Shown: positions 45,903 to 55,084 of the stretch, one piece after another
Position numbering within the stretch: position 1 is the stretch's first letter
Layout of the letters: the number at the start of each line of letters is the position of its first letter
Origin: SYFT01 sp964471115
GTDB lineage: Bacteria > Acidobacteriota > Vicinamibacteria > Vicinamibacterales > SCN-69-37
Direction: 5' to 3'
Assembly: GCA_964471115.1 (NCBI GenBank)
Contig: CAYYFE010000014.1
Span: 20,683-84,682 of the forward strand
DNA length: 64,000 nucleotides
Position numbers and translations under genes: made by a program
The notes under the pieces: model-generated
Told to the model about the DNA's origin: nothing
Database searches by the model: none
Seen by the model: only the letters and a program-made list of their open reading frames with translations

Positions 45903-46873
45903 CCACACCATCGCAGGACGCCCTGCACATCGCCCGCCAGGTCCTTGAAACCGAGGCCGACGCCATCCGTGGGCTGATTCCCCAGCTGACGGAGTCGTTC
46001 GTCCGCGCCGTCGACCTGCTGCACGACTGCCAGGGCCGGGTGATCGTGACCGGCATGGGCAAGTCCGGCATCATCTCGCACAAGATTGCGGCGACGTTGT
46101 CGTCGACCGGCACGTCGGCCTTCTTCCTGCACCCGGCCGAGGCCATCCACGGCGACCTCGGCGCGGTGCGCAAGGAAGACGTCGTGCTGGCGCTGTCGCA
46201 CAGCGGTGAAACCGCGGAACTGGTGCGCCTGGTCGAGGCGATCCGGCGCATCGGCGCGACGCTGATCGTCATCTCGGGCAATCCGGCCTCCACACTCGGC
46301 CAGGCTGCCGACGTGTCGCTCAGTTGCCACGTGGCGGAAGAGGCCTGTCCGCTCAATCTGGCGCCGACCGCCAGCACCACGGCGTCGCTGGCGCTGGGGG
46401 ATGCGCTCGCGCTGGCGCTGTCGCGGCGCAAGGGGTTCCGCGCGGAAGACTTCGCCAGCCTGCACCCCGGCGGACGCCTGGGCAAGAAACTGATGCGCGT
46501 GGAGGCGCTGATGCACGGCGGCGCGGCCCTGCCGGCGGTCCGGCCCGACACGCCGATGCCCGACGTCATCCACGAAATCACCGACAAGCGGCTGGGCATG
46601 ACCTGCGTGGTGGACGACGCCGGCCGGCTCCTGGGACTCGTGACCGACGGCGACCTCCGCCGGCACCTCACCGAGGGCCCCGCGATGTTGTCGAAGACCG
46701 CGGGCGACATCATGACCACCCGCCCGGTGACCCTGTCACGCACGGTGCTGGCGGTCGAGGCACTGCGGCTGATGGAGGAACGCAAGATCACGTCGGTGAT
46801 CGTGGTGACCCCTGACGGCCGGGCCGAGGGCGTGGTCCACCTGCACGACCTGTGGCGGACCGAGATGATCTGA
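45899..46873 (+). CDS. kdsD: Arabinose-5-phosphate isomerase
   Basis: The 324-residue enzyme interconverts ribulose-5-phosphate and arabinose-5-phosphate. The SIS domain (residues about 40-185) carries VTGMGKSGIISHKIAATLSSTG, HGDLG and ALSHSGET, and two CBS domains follow (about 205-324). It starts with GTG overlapping the kdsA stop (GTGA) and ends one base into kdsC. Confidence 0.95.
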   Translation: MTTPSQDALHIARQVLETEADAIRGLIPQLTESFVRAVDLLHDCQGRVIVTGMGKSGIISHKIAATLSSTGTSAFFLHPAEAIHGDLGAVRKEDVVLALSHSGETAELVRLVEAIRRIGATLIVISGNPASTLGQAADVSLSCHVAEEACPLNLAPTASTTASLALGDALALALSRRKGFRAEDFASLHPGGRLGKKLMRVEALMHGGAALPAVRPDTPMPDVIHEITDKRLGMTCVVDDAGRLLGLVTDGDLRRHLTEGPAMLSKTAGDIMTTRPVTLSRTVLAVEALRLMEERKITSVIVVTPDGRAEGVVHLHDLWRTEMI

Positions 46874-47409
46874 TGACGATCACCCGCGAACAGTTCGAAG
46901 CGCGCGCGCGGACCCTGCGGCTGGTCCTGCTGGATGTCGACGGCGTCCTCACCGACGGCACGGTCGCGGTGTCCGCCACGGGCGACGAACTGAAGTCCTT
47001 CTCGATCCGCGACGGCGCGGCCATCGTCTGGGCGCAGCGGTCGGGGCTGGAGGTGGGTCTGTTGAGCGGGCGCACGTCGGCGGCCACGGCGCGCCGCGCC
47101 GCCGAACTCAACATCACGCTCGTGGTGCAGGGCGTGGCCGACAAACGCGCCGCCTACCTGGACCTGGTCACCGCGCGCGGCATCAAGGATGAACAGGTGG
47201 CCTACATGGGCGACGATTTGATCGATCTGCCGGTGCTGCGACGGGTCGGCCTGTCGGCGGCGCCGGCCGACGCCTGCGACGACGTGCGGCAGCAGGTGCA
47301 TTACGTGACGGCCGCGCCGGCCGGCCGCGGCGCGGTGCGGGAACTGCTGGAACTGGTGCTTCGCGGCCGTGGCCGCTGGGACGCCCTCGTGCGCGCCCAC
47401 CTCAGCTGA
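46873..47409 (+). CDS. kdsC: 3-deoxy-8-phosphooctulonate phosphatase
   Basis: The 178-residue HAD-family enzyme removes phosphate from Kdo-8-phosphate. DVDGVLTDG provides the nucleophile Asp (about residue 21) and the acid/base Asp two residues later; LLSGRTS, KRAAYL and MGDDLIDLPVLRRVG complete the HAD motifs. There is no cap domain, as in KdsC tetramers. ATG at 46873 overlaps the kdsD stop by one base; an ATG at 46852 is less likely. Confidence 0.94.
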   Translation: MTITREQFEARARTLRLVLLDVDGVLTDGTVAVSATGDELKSFSIRDGAAIVWAQRSGLEVGLLSGRTSAATARRAAELNITLVVQGVADKRAAYLDLVTARGIKDEQVAYMGDDLIDLPVLRRVGLSAAPADACDDVRQQVHYVTAAPAGRGAVRELLELVLRGRGRWDALVRAHLS

Positions 47410-48641
47410 TGGAGACGCCCGTCCTGCTCTTGTCGGTCCTCGCGGCGCTGCTGGTCGGCATCGCCGGCGGCAAGGCCTGGGAACGCTACAAACTCGTCCA
47501 GGGCCAGTGGCTCGATCGGCGGCGCATCCGCCAGACGCCCCACTTCATCGTCGGGCTCAATTACCTGGTGGCCGGGCGCGTGGACCTCGCCATCGAACAA
47601 TTCGAGGCGGCGCTCGCCCTCGACCCGGACGCCTTTGAGCTGCGGCTGATGCTGGGGAACCTGTACCGCGAACGCGGGCAGGTGGGCCGCGCCGTGCAGG
47701 AGCACCAGGCGCTGCTCCAGCGGCCGCGGCTCAACCCGATGGAGCACGCCAACATCCTGCTCTGCCTCGGACTCGACTACCGGCAGGCGGGGTTCGTCGA
47801 TCGCGCGACGGAGGCGTTCTCCGAGGTGCTCAAGCTGGATCCGGCCAACGAGGCCGCGCTCAGCAATCTGGAGAAACTGCAGGAGGAACAGCACCAGTGG
47901 CTCGAGGCGTACGAGACGCGGCGGAAGCTGGCCACCGTGGGCAGCGAGGGCGCGCAGAAGCGATCGGCCACCATCCTGGCCTTCCTCGAACACGAACTCG
48001 GGCTGGAGGCGGCGCGGCGGCAGGACTACGCGGAGGCCTCGCGGCGGTTCCAGGCGGCCATCGACCTCGACCGCGGCGTCATCCCCGCCTACCTCAGCCT
48101 GGGCGACGCCCGCCTGGCCTCGGGCGATGCGGCCGGCGCGGCGGCGATCTGGGAACAGGCGGTGGACGTGTCTGCCGATCGCGCCTACCTGCCGCTCGAA
48201 CGGCTCGAGAAGTTGTACGTCAGCCAGGGACGCGCCGCGCGCTTCGTCACCCTGTGTGAACGGCTGACCTCGACCGCGCCGCGTGAATGGCGCGCGCGCG
48301 CCGCGCTGGCGCGCCACTTCGCGTCGCAGGGGGACACCGGACGCGCGCTGGAACTGCTGTTCGGCGCGCTCGAACACAACCCGCACGCCATCGCCATCCA
48401 CCAGGCCATCTGGGCCCTGCTGTCGGAGATGGATCTGCCTCGTGAGCAGGTCGCGCGCTACATCAACACCACGCGGCAGTCCGTGTTCTACCTCGATCCG
48501 CACGTGTGCATGCGCTGCCGGTATCGCAGCACGGGCCTGCTCTGGCAGTGCCCGCAGTGCCACGAATGGAACACGTTCGTCGAGGAGCGCATCACGCCGG
48601 CCAGCGACGTCGAGTCGGAGGCCGGCCAGACCCATGCCTGA
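47409..48641 (+). CDS. lapB: LapB (YciM) LPS-assembly regulator
   Basis: The 410-residue protein has one N-terminal transmembrane segment (about 5-22), some nine TPR units (55-350) and a C-terminal rubredoxin-like zinc/iron site, CMRCRYRS with CPQCHEWNTF. This is the LapB layout; in E. coli it controls LpxC turnover through FtsH and so LPS levels. The position behind kdsC fits. It overlaps coaE by 8 bp. Confidence 0.9.
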   Translation: METPVLLLSVLAALLVGIAGGKAWERYKLVQGQWLDRRRIRQTPHFIVGLNYLVAGRVDLAIEQFEAALALDPDAFELRLMLGNLYRERGQVGRAVQEHQALLQRPRLNPMEHANILLCLGLDYRQAGFVDRATEAFSEVLKLDPANEAALSNLEKLQEEQHQWLEAYETRRKLATVGSEGAQKRSATILAFLEHELGLEAARRQDYAEASRRFQAAIDLDRGVIPAYLSLGDARLASGDAAGAAAIWEQAVDVSADRAYLPLERLEKLYVSQGRAARFVTLCERLTSTAPREWRARAALARHFASQGDTGRALELLFGALEHNPHAIAIHQAIWALLSEMDLPREQVARYINTTRQSVFYLDPHVCMRCRYRSTGLLWQCPQCHEWNTFVEERITPASDVESEAGQTHA

Positions 48642-49239
48642 CGCCCGCCCGCGGCGCGTCGCGCTGACCGGCGGCATCGCCTCGGGCAAGTCGCGCTGCC
48701 TCGCCGCCCTGCGCGCGCTCGGCGTGCCGACGATCGACGCCGACCAGGTCGCCCGCGACGTCATCGCTCCAGGCACACCGGGGCTGGCGGACGTCGTCGC
48801 GCGCTTCGGACCCGCCATCCTCGGCCCTGACGGCGCGCTCAATCGGGAGGCGATGGCGGGGCTCGTCTTCCGCGACGCCCAGGCGCGACGCGACCTGGAG
48901 GCCATCATCCATCCCGCCGTGTACCAGGCGATCTCGGAGTGGTTCCACACCCTCGACCGGAACGCCGGCGTGGCGGACATTCCCCTTCTCTTTGAAACCG
49001 GGCGTGAGGGCGACTTCGACGTGGTGCTGGTGGCCGCCTGCCGGCCCGATCAGCAGCTCGCCCGCCTCATGGCGCGTAACGGATTGTCGGAGGCTGATGC
49101 CCGCGCGCGCATCGCCGCGCAGTGGCCCCTGGCCGACAAGGTGGCCCGCGCCGACTACGTCATCGACACGTCAGGCACGCTCGAGCAGACCGACGCCAAT
49201 ACCAAACAGGCCTGGGCGGCTAGCCTCCAACACGCCTGA
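48634..49239 (+). CDS. coaE: Dephospho-CoA kinase
   Basis: The 201-residue enzyme performs the last step of coenzyme A synthesis. The P-loop GGIASGKS covers residues 13-20, DADQVARDVI follows, and the DIPLLFETG and LID region are visible. It ends the kds operon. The ATG overlaps lapB. A 206-bp gap with a large palindrome separates it from convergent folD. Confidence 0.94.
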   Translation: MPDARPRRVALTGGIASGKSRCLAALRALGVPTIDADQVARDVIAPGTPGLADVVARFGPAILGPDGALNREAMAGLVFRDAQARRDLEAIIHPAVYQAISEWFHTLDRNAGVADIPLLFETGREGDFDVVLVAACRPDQQLARLMARNGLSEADARARIAAQWPLADKVARADYVIDTSGTLEQTDANTKQAWAASLQHA

Positions 49240-49280
49240 TCTCACAACGAGCACTGGAGCGCTGGGAGGAATGCCTGGCG

Positions 49281-49437
49281 GGAGTGCGTGCGGGTGAAGG
49301 CCCGACTGCGTCGGGCCTGGAGGCGAGGAGCGTCCCTCGGGATTGAACGACCAGAACGCGATGATGGCGGTCGTTCATCCCGAGGGACGCTCCTCGCCTT
49401 CACGCCGCCTCTGGCGGCGTTCACCCGCACGCCTTCC
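49281..49437. repeat. Cloverleaf-forming palindrome in the coaE/folD gap
   Basis: An outer stem (49281-49298 with about 49421-49437, 16 of 18 paired) encloses three adjacent hairpins: a 7-bp stem at 49299-49317, a central 30-bp stem with one bulge (49322-49352 with 49369-49398, loop 16 nt) and an 8-bp stem at 49402-49420. This is a four-way junction filling the gap between two convergent genes. It has no open frame of note and could be a structured RNA, a bidirectional terminator or a MITE/REP-like element. Confidence 0.9.
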
Positions 49438-49445
49438 TCTCAGCC

Positions 49446-50369
49446 CTACAGTCCTCGCTGTGACATTCGCTCTTCGGCGGCCGTGACCGTGTTCTTGAGC
49501 AACATGGCGATGGTCAGCGGGCCGACGCCGCCGGGTACGGGAGTCATGGCCGACGCCACGCCGGCAACGGCCGGGTGGACGTCGCCGACGACGGCACTGC
49601 CCTTCGCCTCGAAGTCCGCGACGCGCGGGTGTCCCTCGCCGAAGAGCGCCACCATCTGATCGCGCGCGTCCACACGGTTGATGCCGACGTCGATCACCAC
49701 GGCGCCGGGTTTGACGAAGTCCGTGGTCACGAACCCGGCGCGGCCGATCGCGGCCACGAGGATGTCCGCCTGCCGGCACATCCCCGCCAGATCCGGCGTC
49801 TTCGAGTGGCAGATCGTGACCGTCGCGTCGCGCTGCAGCAGCAACAACGCCATCGGCTTGCCGACGATTTCACTGCGGCCGATGACGACGGCGTGTTTGC
49901 CCGCGATCGGATGCCCGAGCCGATCGAGCAGTTCGATGACGCCCGACGGCGTGCAGGGTTTGAGCGCCGCGCGGCCCTGCACGAGCAGCCCGACGTTGTG
50001 AGGATGGAACCCGTCGACGTCCTTGCGCGGGTCGATCGCGTCGAAGACGCGTTCGGTGCCGTGTTTGCCGATCGCCCTGGGCAATGGGGCCTGGACCAGA
50101 ATGCCGTCACACCCCGGGTCCGCGTTGAGCGCGTGCACCCGCGCCAGCACGTCCTCCGCCGATGAGGTCGCCGCCAACCGGTGCACGGTCACGGTCAGCC
50201 CCGCCTCGGTGCCGGCCTTCTCCTTGTTGCGAACGTAGATGTGGGAGGCGGGGTCGTCGCCGACGAGCACGATGTGCAGCGCCGGCGCCCGCCCGTGGGT
50301 GGCGGCAAACGCCTCCACCCGCGGACGGACTTCCGCACGAATCGCTTTGGCGACCGCTGCGCCGTTCAT
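49446..50369 (-). CDS. folD: Methylenetetrahydrofolate dehydrogenase/cyclohydrolase
   Basis: The 307-residue bifunctional enzyme has SHIYVRNKEKAG (Tyr45, Lys49), VQAPLPRAI, the KDVDGFHPHNVG motif, PCTPSGVIELL and the NADP-binding VIGRSEIVGKPMA segment. The usual family length is about 290; the C-terminal extension is 15 residues. It starts 4 bp after the APC transporter stop on the same strand and may be co-transcribed. Confidence 0.96.
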   Translation of the reverse strand: MNGAAVAKAIRAEVRPRVEAFAATHGRAPALHIVLVGDDPASHIYVRNKEKAGTEAGLTVTVHRLAATSSAEDVLARVHALNADPGCDGILVQAPLPRAIGKHGTERVFDAIDPRKDVDGFHPHNVGLLVQGRAALKPCTPSGVIELLDRLGHPIAGKHAVVIGRSEIVGKPMALLLLQRDATVTICHSKTPDLAGMCRQADILVAAIGRAGFVTTDFVKPGAVVIDVGINRVDARDQMVALFGEGHPRVADFEAKGSAVVGDVHPAVAGVASAMTPVPGGVGPLTIAMLLKNTVTAAEERMSQRGL

Positions 50370-50373
50370 CGAA

Positions 50374-52065
50374 CTACTTCTCGCCGGAGACCTTGGCGAG
50401 GACGCGGCCGACGAGGAACACGAGGATGGAGACGCCCAGCACCTGCAGACCGAAGATGTCCGCCTGGTGCGCGCTCACGCCGATCTCATGCCACTTGGCG
50501 GTGGTTTCGTTGGTGATGCCCAGTTCGGTGAAGAAGCCCAGCACCGCCATCGCGAAACCGTTGAAGATCGCCAGCGCGCCGAAGGCGGTCGTGAAGTTCG
50601 CCACCGCCTGCATCATCGTCCGGCGTTCACGTTCCTTCGGGTCGGCCAGCACGGAGTTGGTGCGCCCGTAGACCCAGTAGATGATGAGGCCCAGGTCGAG
50701 CCACACGAGGAACCGCACCCAGGTCACGACGGGCAGGCTGAGCATCAGCCAGAAACACGAGACGATGCCGAGCACGGGGAGCACGGGACCAAACGGCACC
50801 TTGAACGACCGCTTGGCGTCCGGGCGCGTCTTGCGCAGGATCAACACGGCCGCGCACACCACGACGAACGCGAACAGGGTGCCGATGCTCGTCATCTCAC
50901 CGACGGTCTGGATCTGCGTGAAGCCGGCCACGATCGCGACGATGACGCCGGTGATGATCGTCGTGATGTACGGCGTGCCGTACTTCGGATGCACCACGCT
51001 GGCGCCGGGGGGCAGCAGCCGGTCGCGGCTCATCGCGAAGAAGATGCGGGGCTGGCTGAGCAGCATCACGAGCAGCACCGACGTGATGCCGGCCACGGCG
51101 CCGGCCGAGACGAGGTACGCGGCCCAATCCTGGCCGATGAGCGACAGGGCAAACGCGACCGGCGCGTTCAGGAAGTTGGAGTCGGTCTTGTAGTCGACCA
51201 CGGGCACGATGCCCGTGAGGACCGCGGCCACCGCCAGGTACAGCAGCGTGCAGACGATGAGGGAGGCCAGGATGCCGATGGGCAGGTCGCGCTGCGGGTT
51301 CTTGGCCTCTTCCGCCGTCGTCGAGACGGCGTCAAAGCCGATGTACGCGAAGAAGACGACGGCCGCCGCGGCCATCATGCCCTGCCAGCCGTAGGCGTAG
51401 AACGGGCTCCAGTTCTCGGGCCGCACGTAGGTGGCGCCGGCGGCGATGAAGAAGACGATCGCCACCATCTTGATGGCCACCATGATCGCGTTGGCGCGGG
51501 CCGTGGCCTGCACGCCGATGACGAGCAGCCAGGTGATGGCCAGGACGATGAGGACGGCCGGCAGGTTGATGACCGCGCCGATGGAGTTGCCGGCGGCGTC
51601 GGTCGTGCCGGGCGCGGCGGACATCCATGCCGGCAGGTGGATGCCGAAGCCCGACAGCAGCTTCTGCATGTAGCCGCTCCAGCCGATGGCCACCGTCATC
51701 GACCCGACGGCGTATTCGAGGATCAGGTCCCAGCCGATCATCCACGCGACCAGTTCGCCGAGCGTGGCGTAGGCGTAGGTGTAGGCGCTGCCTGCGATGG
51801 GAATCATCGAGGCGAATTCCGCGTAGCAGAGCGCCGCGAAGCCGCAGGCCAGGCCCGCGGCGAGGTAGGACATCATGATGGCCGGCCCGGCCTGGTTGGC
51901 GGCCGCCGTGCCGGTGAGAACGAAGATGCCGGTGCCGATGATGGCGCCGATGCCGAGGAGCGTCAGGTCCCAGGCACTCAGGCTGCGCTTGAGGGCCTTG
52001 GTGCCGTGTTCCACATCGCCGACGAGTTGCTCAATCGATTTGGTCTTGAGAAGGTTTGAGTCCAT
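50374..52065 (-). CDS. APC-superfamily amino-acid permease (CAT-like)
   Basis: The 563-residue carrier has about 14 hydrophobic segments. LTLLGIGAIIGTGIFVLTG near residue 35, then ALCYAEFASMIPIAGSAYTYAYATLGE (split by size) and the DAVSTTAEEAKNPQRDLP loop are the cationic amino-acid transporter family motifs. Substrate is probably a basic or neutral amino acid. A perfect TATAAT on the minus strand (52097-52092) lies 27 bp before the start. Confidence 0.92.
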   Translation of the reverse strand: MDSNLLKTKSIEQLVGDVEHGTKALKRSLSAWDLTLLGIGAIIGTGIFVLTGTAAANQAGPAIMMSYLAAGLACGFAALCYAEFASMIPIAGSAYTYAYATLGELVAWMIGWDLILEYAVGSMTVAIGWSGYMQKLLSGFGIHLPAWMSAAPGTTDAAGNSIGAVINLPAVLIVLAITWLLVIGVQATARANAIMVAIKMVAIVFFIAAGATYVRPENWSPFYAYGWQGMMAAAAVVFFAYIGFDAVSTTAEEAKNPQRDLPIGILASLIVCTLLYLAVAAVLTGIVPVVDYKTDSNFLNAPVAFALSLIGQDWAAYLVSAGAVAGITSVLLVMLLSQPRIFFAMSRDRLLPPGASVVHPKYGTPYITTIITGVIVAIVAGFTQIQTVGEMTSIGTLFAFVVVCAAVLILRKTRPDAKRSFKVPFGPVLPVLGIVSCFWLMLSLPVVTWVRFLVWLDLGLIIYWVYGRTNSVLADPKERERRTMMQAVANFTTAFGALAIFNGFAMAVLGFFTELGITNETTAKWHEIGVSAHQADIFGLQVLGVSILVFLVGRVLAKVSGEK

Positions 52066-52143
52066 AGGTGTCCTGAGTCGCTGGCGCGGCCATTATACGG
52101 GTAGAATTCCTGAACTTCTCACAAGTGAGGGATGGGAGCAGCA

Positions 52144-53505
52144 ATGACGGGAGCGCGGGGCGCGTTCGGCTCGAGGTTTGGGTTCATTCTGGCGGCAGCC
52201 GGGTCGGCGGTCGGCCTGGGCAACATCTGGGGCTTCCCCACCAAGGTGGGCCAGGGCGGCGGCGCCGCCTTCGTACTCGTGTACCTGGTGTGCGTGTTCC
52301 TGATCTGCGCGCCCATCATGATTGCGGAGCTGGCGGTCGGTCGAAAGTCCGGCAAGGACCCGGTGGGCGCCTTCGCCCTGCTGAGGCCGGGCAGCCGGTG
52401 GTGGCTGACCGGCGCGCTGGGCGTGCTGGCGGGCGTCGGCATCCTGTCGTTCTACTCGGTCATCGCCGGGTGGACCATCGCCTACATCTACTACGCGGGC
52501 ACCGGGGGCGTTTCAGGGGATTCGGCCGCCACCGGGGCCTTTTTCACCCAGTTTGTCGGCAACGCCCCGCTCAATCTGGGGCTCACCTTCGTGGTGCTGG
52601 CCGTCACCGCGGTGACGATTCTGGGCGGCGTCAAGGATGGCATCGAGCGCATGACCAAGGCGCTCATGCCGCTGCTCCTGATCATCCTGGGGCTGCTGGC
52701 CATTCGCGCGGTCACCCTGCCCGGCGCGTCAACGGGGCTGTCGTACTACCTGAATCCGGACTTCTCGAAGGTGTTCGACATCCGGACGTTCAACACGGCG
52801 CTGGGCCAGGCGTTTTTTTCGCTCAGCCTCGGCATGGGCGCGATGATCACCTACGGCAGCTACCTGTCGAAGAAGGAGAACATCGCCCAGGCGGCGCTGT
52901 GGGTGACGTGTATCGACACGCTGGTGGCCCTGACGGCGGGCCTCATCATCTTCCCGGCCGGCTTCAGCCTGGCCGGGTTCGATCCGAACAGCAGCGGGCC
53001 CGGCCTGATCTTCGTGGTGCTTCCGCAACTGTTCGCCACCATGCCGGGCGGCCACCTGGTGGGGGCGGCGTTTTTCGTGATGCTGCTGATGGCCGCGATC
53101 ACGTCGACCATCTCGCTGCTCGAAGTGCCGACCTCCTACCTCATCGACTCGCGGGGATGGACGCGGCGCACGGCGGTGCTGGCGCTGGCGTCGGTCACGT
53201 TCGTCCTGGCGATTCCGTCGGTGCTCGGCAACGGCGCGTCGGCCTGGTTCTCCAGCCTGCCGGGCGTGGGCATGGACTTCCTGAGCCTGATGGCGGTGGT
53301 GTGGAACGACTTCGCGCTGCCGATTGGCGGGTTCCTGCTCGCGATCTTCGTAGGCCACGTCTGGCGGATCGACAAGGCGCTCGAAGAACTCAACACCGGC
53401 GGCCGCATGCCGGGCGCGGCCCTCTGGGGTTTTCTGATCCGGTGGGTCTGTCCGGCGGCCATCTTCATGATCATCGTTTTCACGGCGCTTGACCTGCTGG
53501 GCTGA
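52144..53505 (+). CDS. Neurotransmitter:sodium symporter (NSS) family transporter
   Basis: The 453-residue protein shows the NSS motif AAAGSAVGLGNIWGFPTKVGQ at its start, which holds the two sodium sites, and has 11 or 12 hydrophobic segments. Homologues carry amino acids or related amines. ATG at 52144 follows GGGAG with 6-nt spacing; ATG at 52132 also lies in frame but its GAGG is too close. The gene is divergent from the APC permease. Confidence 0.93.
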   Translation: MTGARGAFGSRFGFILAAAGSAVGLGNIWGFPTKVGQGGGAAFVLVYLVCVFLICAPIMIAELAVGRKSGKDPVGAFALLRPGSRWWLTGALGVLAGVGILSFYSVIAGWTIAYIYYAGTGGVSGDSAATGAFFTQFVGNAPLNLGLTFVVLAVTAVTILGGVKDGIERMTKALMPLLLIILGLLAIRAVTLPGASTGLSYYLNPDFSKVFDIRTFNTALGQAFFSLSLGMGAMITYGSYLSKKENIAQAALWVTCIDTLVALTAGLIIFPAGFSLAGFDPNSSGPGLIFVVLPQLFATMPGGHLVGAAFFVMLLMAAITSTISLLEVPTSYLIDSRGWTRRTAVLALASVTFVLAIPSVLGNGASAWFSSLPGVGMDFLSLMAVVWNDFALPIGGFLLAIFVGHVWRIDKALEELNTGGRMPGAALWGFLIRWVCPAAIFMIIVFTALDLLG

Positions 53506-53543
53506 CGGACGGCCCGGCGCTTTTCAGAAGGACACACTGACGC

Positions 53544-54980
53544 ATGGACTTGACTCAACTGACCGAACAGATTGGCGCGATTGACAGCTTCGTCTGGCAA
53601 CCGTTCGCCATGCCGCTCATCCTGGTGATCGTCGGCGGCCTCATCACGATCGCCACGGGGTTCGTCCAGATCCGGCGGTTCCCCGTGGCGTTCCGCATGG
53701 TGTTCGCGGGCGCGTTTTCGAAGGGCAAGGGCGGCAAGTCCATCACGCCGTTCCAGGCGCTCTCCACCGCGCTGGCCGCCACGGTCGGCAACGGCAACAT
53801 CGGCGGGGTGGCCACGGCCATCCTCATCGGAGGCCCCGGCGCCGTGTTCTGGATGTGGGTGTGCGCCACGGTCGGCATGGCGACGAAGTACGCCGAGGCG
53901 GTGCTGGGCGTCCACTATCGCGTGACCCGCGAAAGCGGCGAACTGGCGGCCGGCCCGATGTACTACATCACGCGCGGCCTGGGCGGCAGCAGCCTGGGCA
54001 AGTCCCTGGCGTGGATGTTCGCGTTCTTCGGCGTGGCGACGGCCATGTTCGGCACGGGCAACATGGCGCAGTCGAACACCGTGGCGCGCACGTTCGTGGA
54101 GGCGGTGCGCGTCAGCACGGGTGTGACGCTCGACCTGTGGGTCCCCGGCATCATCATCACCGTGTGCGTGGGCCTGGTGTTGCTGGGCGGCATCAAACGC
54201 ATTGCCAACGTCGCCGAGCTGATGGTGCCCTCCATGATCGTGCTCTACGTGGTCTCGGCCCTCGCGTTCATCCTGATCAACGCCGACAAGCTGCCCCACG
54301 TGTTCGGCTTGATCTTCGCCGAGGCGTTCACGCCGACGGCGGCGGTCGGCGGTTTTGCCGGCGCCACCGTGGCGCAGTCCATCGCCGCCGGCGTCAGCCG
54401 CGGGGTCCTCTCGAACGAAGCCGGCCTGGGCAGCGCGCCGATGGCGCACGGCATCGCGGACGTCAAACACCCGGCCGAACAGGGCGTGGTCGGGGTGTTC
54501 GAGGTGTTCATCGACACGATCATCGTCTGCTCGATGACGGCGTTCGTGATCCTCGAATCGGGGCTGTGGATGGATCCGGCCTACCAGAAGGCCTCGGGCG
54601 ACCTGACGGCGGCGGCCATGAGCACCACGATTCCGTTCGCCACCATCATCGTCGCCATCTGCTCGTTCCTGTTCGGCTTCTCGACACTGATCGGCTGGTG
54701 CTACTACGGCGAAAAGTGCTTCGAGTACATCTTCGGGTCGGCGTACACGAAGGTCTACCGGGTGCTGTTCGTCGCATTGATCATGGTGGGCGCGGTGGTG
54801 TCGGTGCCCCTGGTCTGGGCGATCGGCACGCTGCTCAACGGTTTCATGGCCTTCCCGAACCTGATTGGCCTCTTCCTGCTCATCCCCGTGGTGAAGAAGA
54901 TCACGGTGGACTACTTCACCAACGGCGGCAAGGAATTCGCCGTCACCCACCCGACGACGGGCGCCCGCGTCGCCGACTGA
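53544..54980 (+). CDS. Alanine/glycine:cation symporter (AGCS) family transporter
   Basis: The 478-residue protein carries GNGNIGGVATAILIGGPGAV and FWMWVCATVGMATKYAEAVLG near residues 78-120 and TAFVILESGLWMD further on. These are the AGCS family segments; transport of alanine or glycine with Na+ or H+ is the known family role. It follows the NSS gene after 38 bp and is closed by a good terminator. Confidence 0.95.
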   Translation: MDLTQLTEQIGAIDSFVWQPFAMPLILVIVGGLITIATGFVQIRRFPVAFRMVFAGAFSKGKGGKSITPFQALSTALAATVGNGNIGGVATAILIGGPGAVFWMWVCATVGMATKYAEAVLGVHYRVTRESGELAAGPMYYITRGLGGSSLGKSLAWMFAFFGVATAMFGTGNMAQSNTVARTFVEAVRVSTGVTLDLWVPGIIITVCVGLVLLGGIKRIANVAELMVPSMIVLYVVSALAFILINADKLPHVFGLIFAEAFTPTAAVGGFAGATVAQSIAAGVSRGVLSNEAGLGSAPMAHGIADVKHPAEQGVVGVFEVFIDTIIVCSMTAFVILESGLWMDPAYQKASGDLTAAAMSTTIPFATIIVAICSFLFGFSTLIGWCYYGEKCFEYIFGSAYTKVYRVLFVALIMVGAVVSVPLVWAIGTLLNGFMAFPNLIGLFLLIPVVKKITVDYFTNGGKEFAVTHPTTGARVAD

Positions 54981-54990
54981 CCCCACCACA

Positions 54991-55027
54991 CGCCGCCGGA
55001 ATTCCGTGTGGATTCCGGCGGCGTTTT
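54991..55027 (+). terminator. Rho-independent terminator
   Basis: A perfect 12-bp stem (54991-55002 with 55012-55023), a 9-nt loop and TTTT follow the AGCS stop by 10 bp. This is the most convincing protein-gene terminator in the window. Confidence 0.85.
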
Positions 55028-55084
55028 CGCGCATCATGACGCCCGCCCCCATCGCGTCTGGCGGGCACAAAGGATGCGTGTCCC

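Noticed and set aside
53136..55070. Minus-strand 644-residue frame
   Set aside because: Antisense of the NSS and AGCS transporter genes, whose sense frames have clear family motifs.
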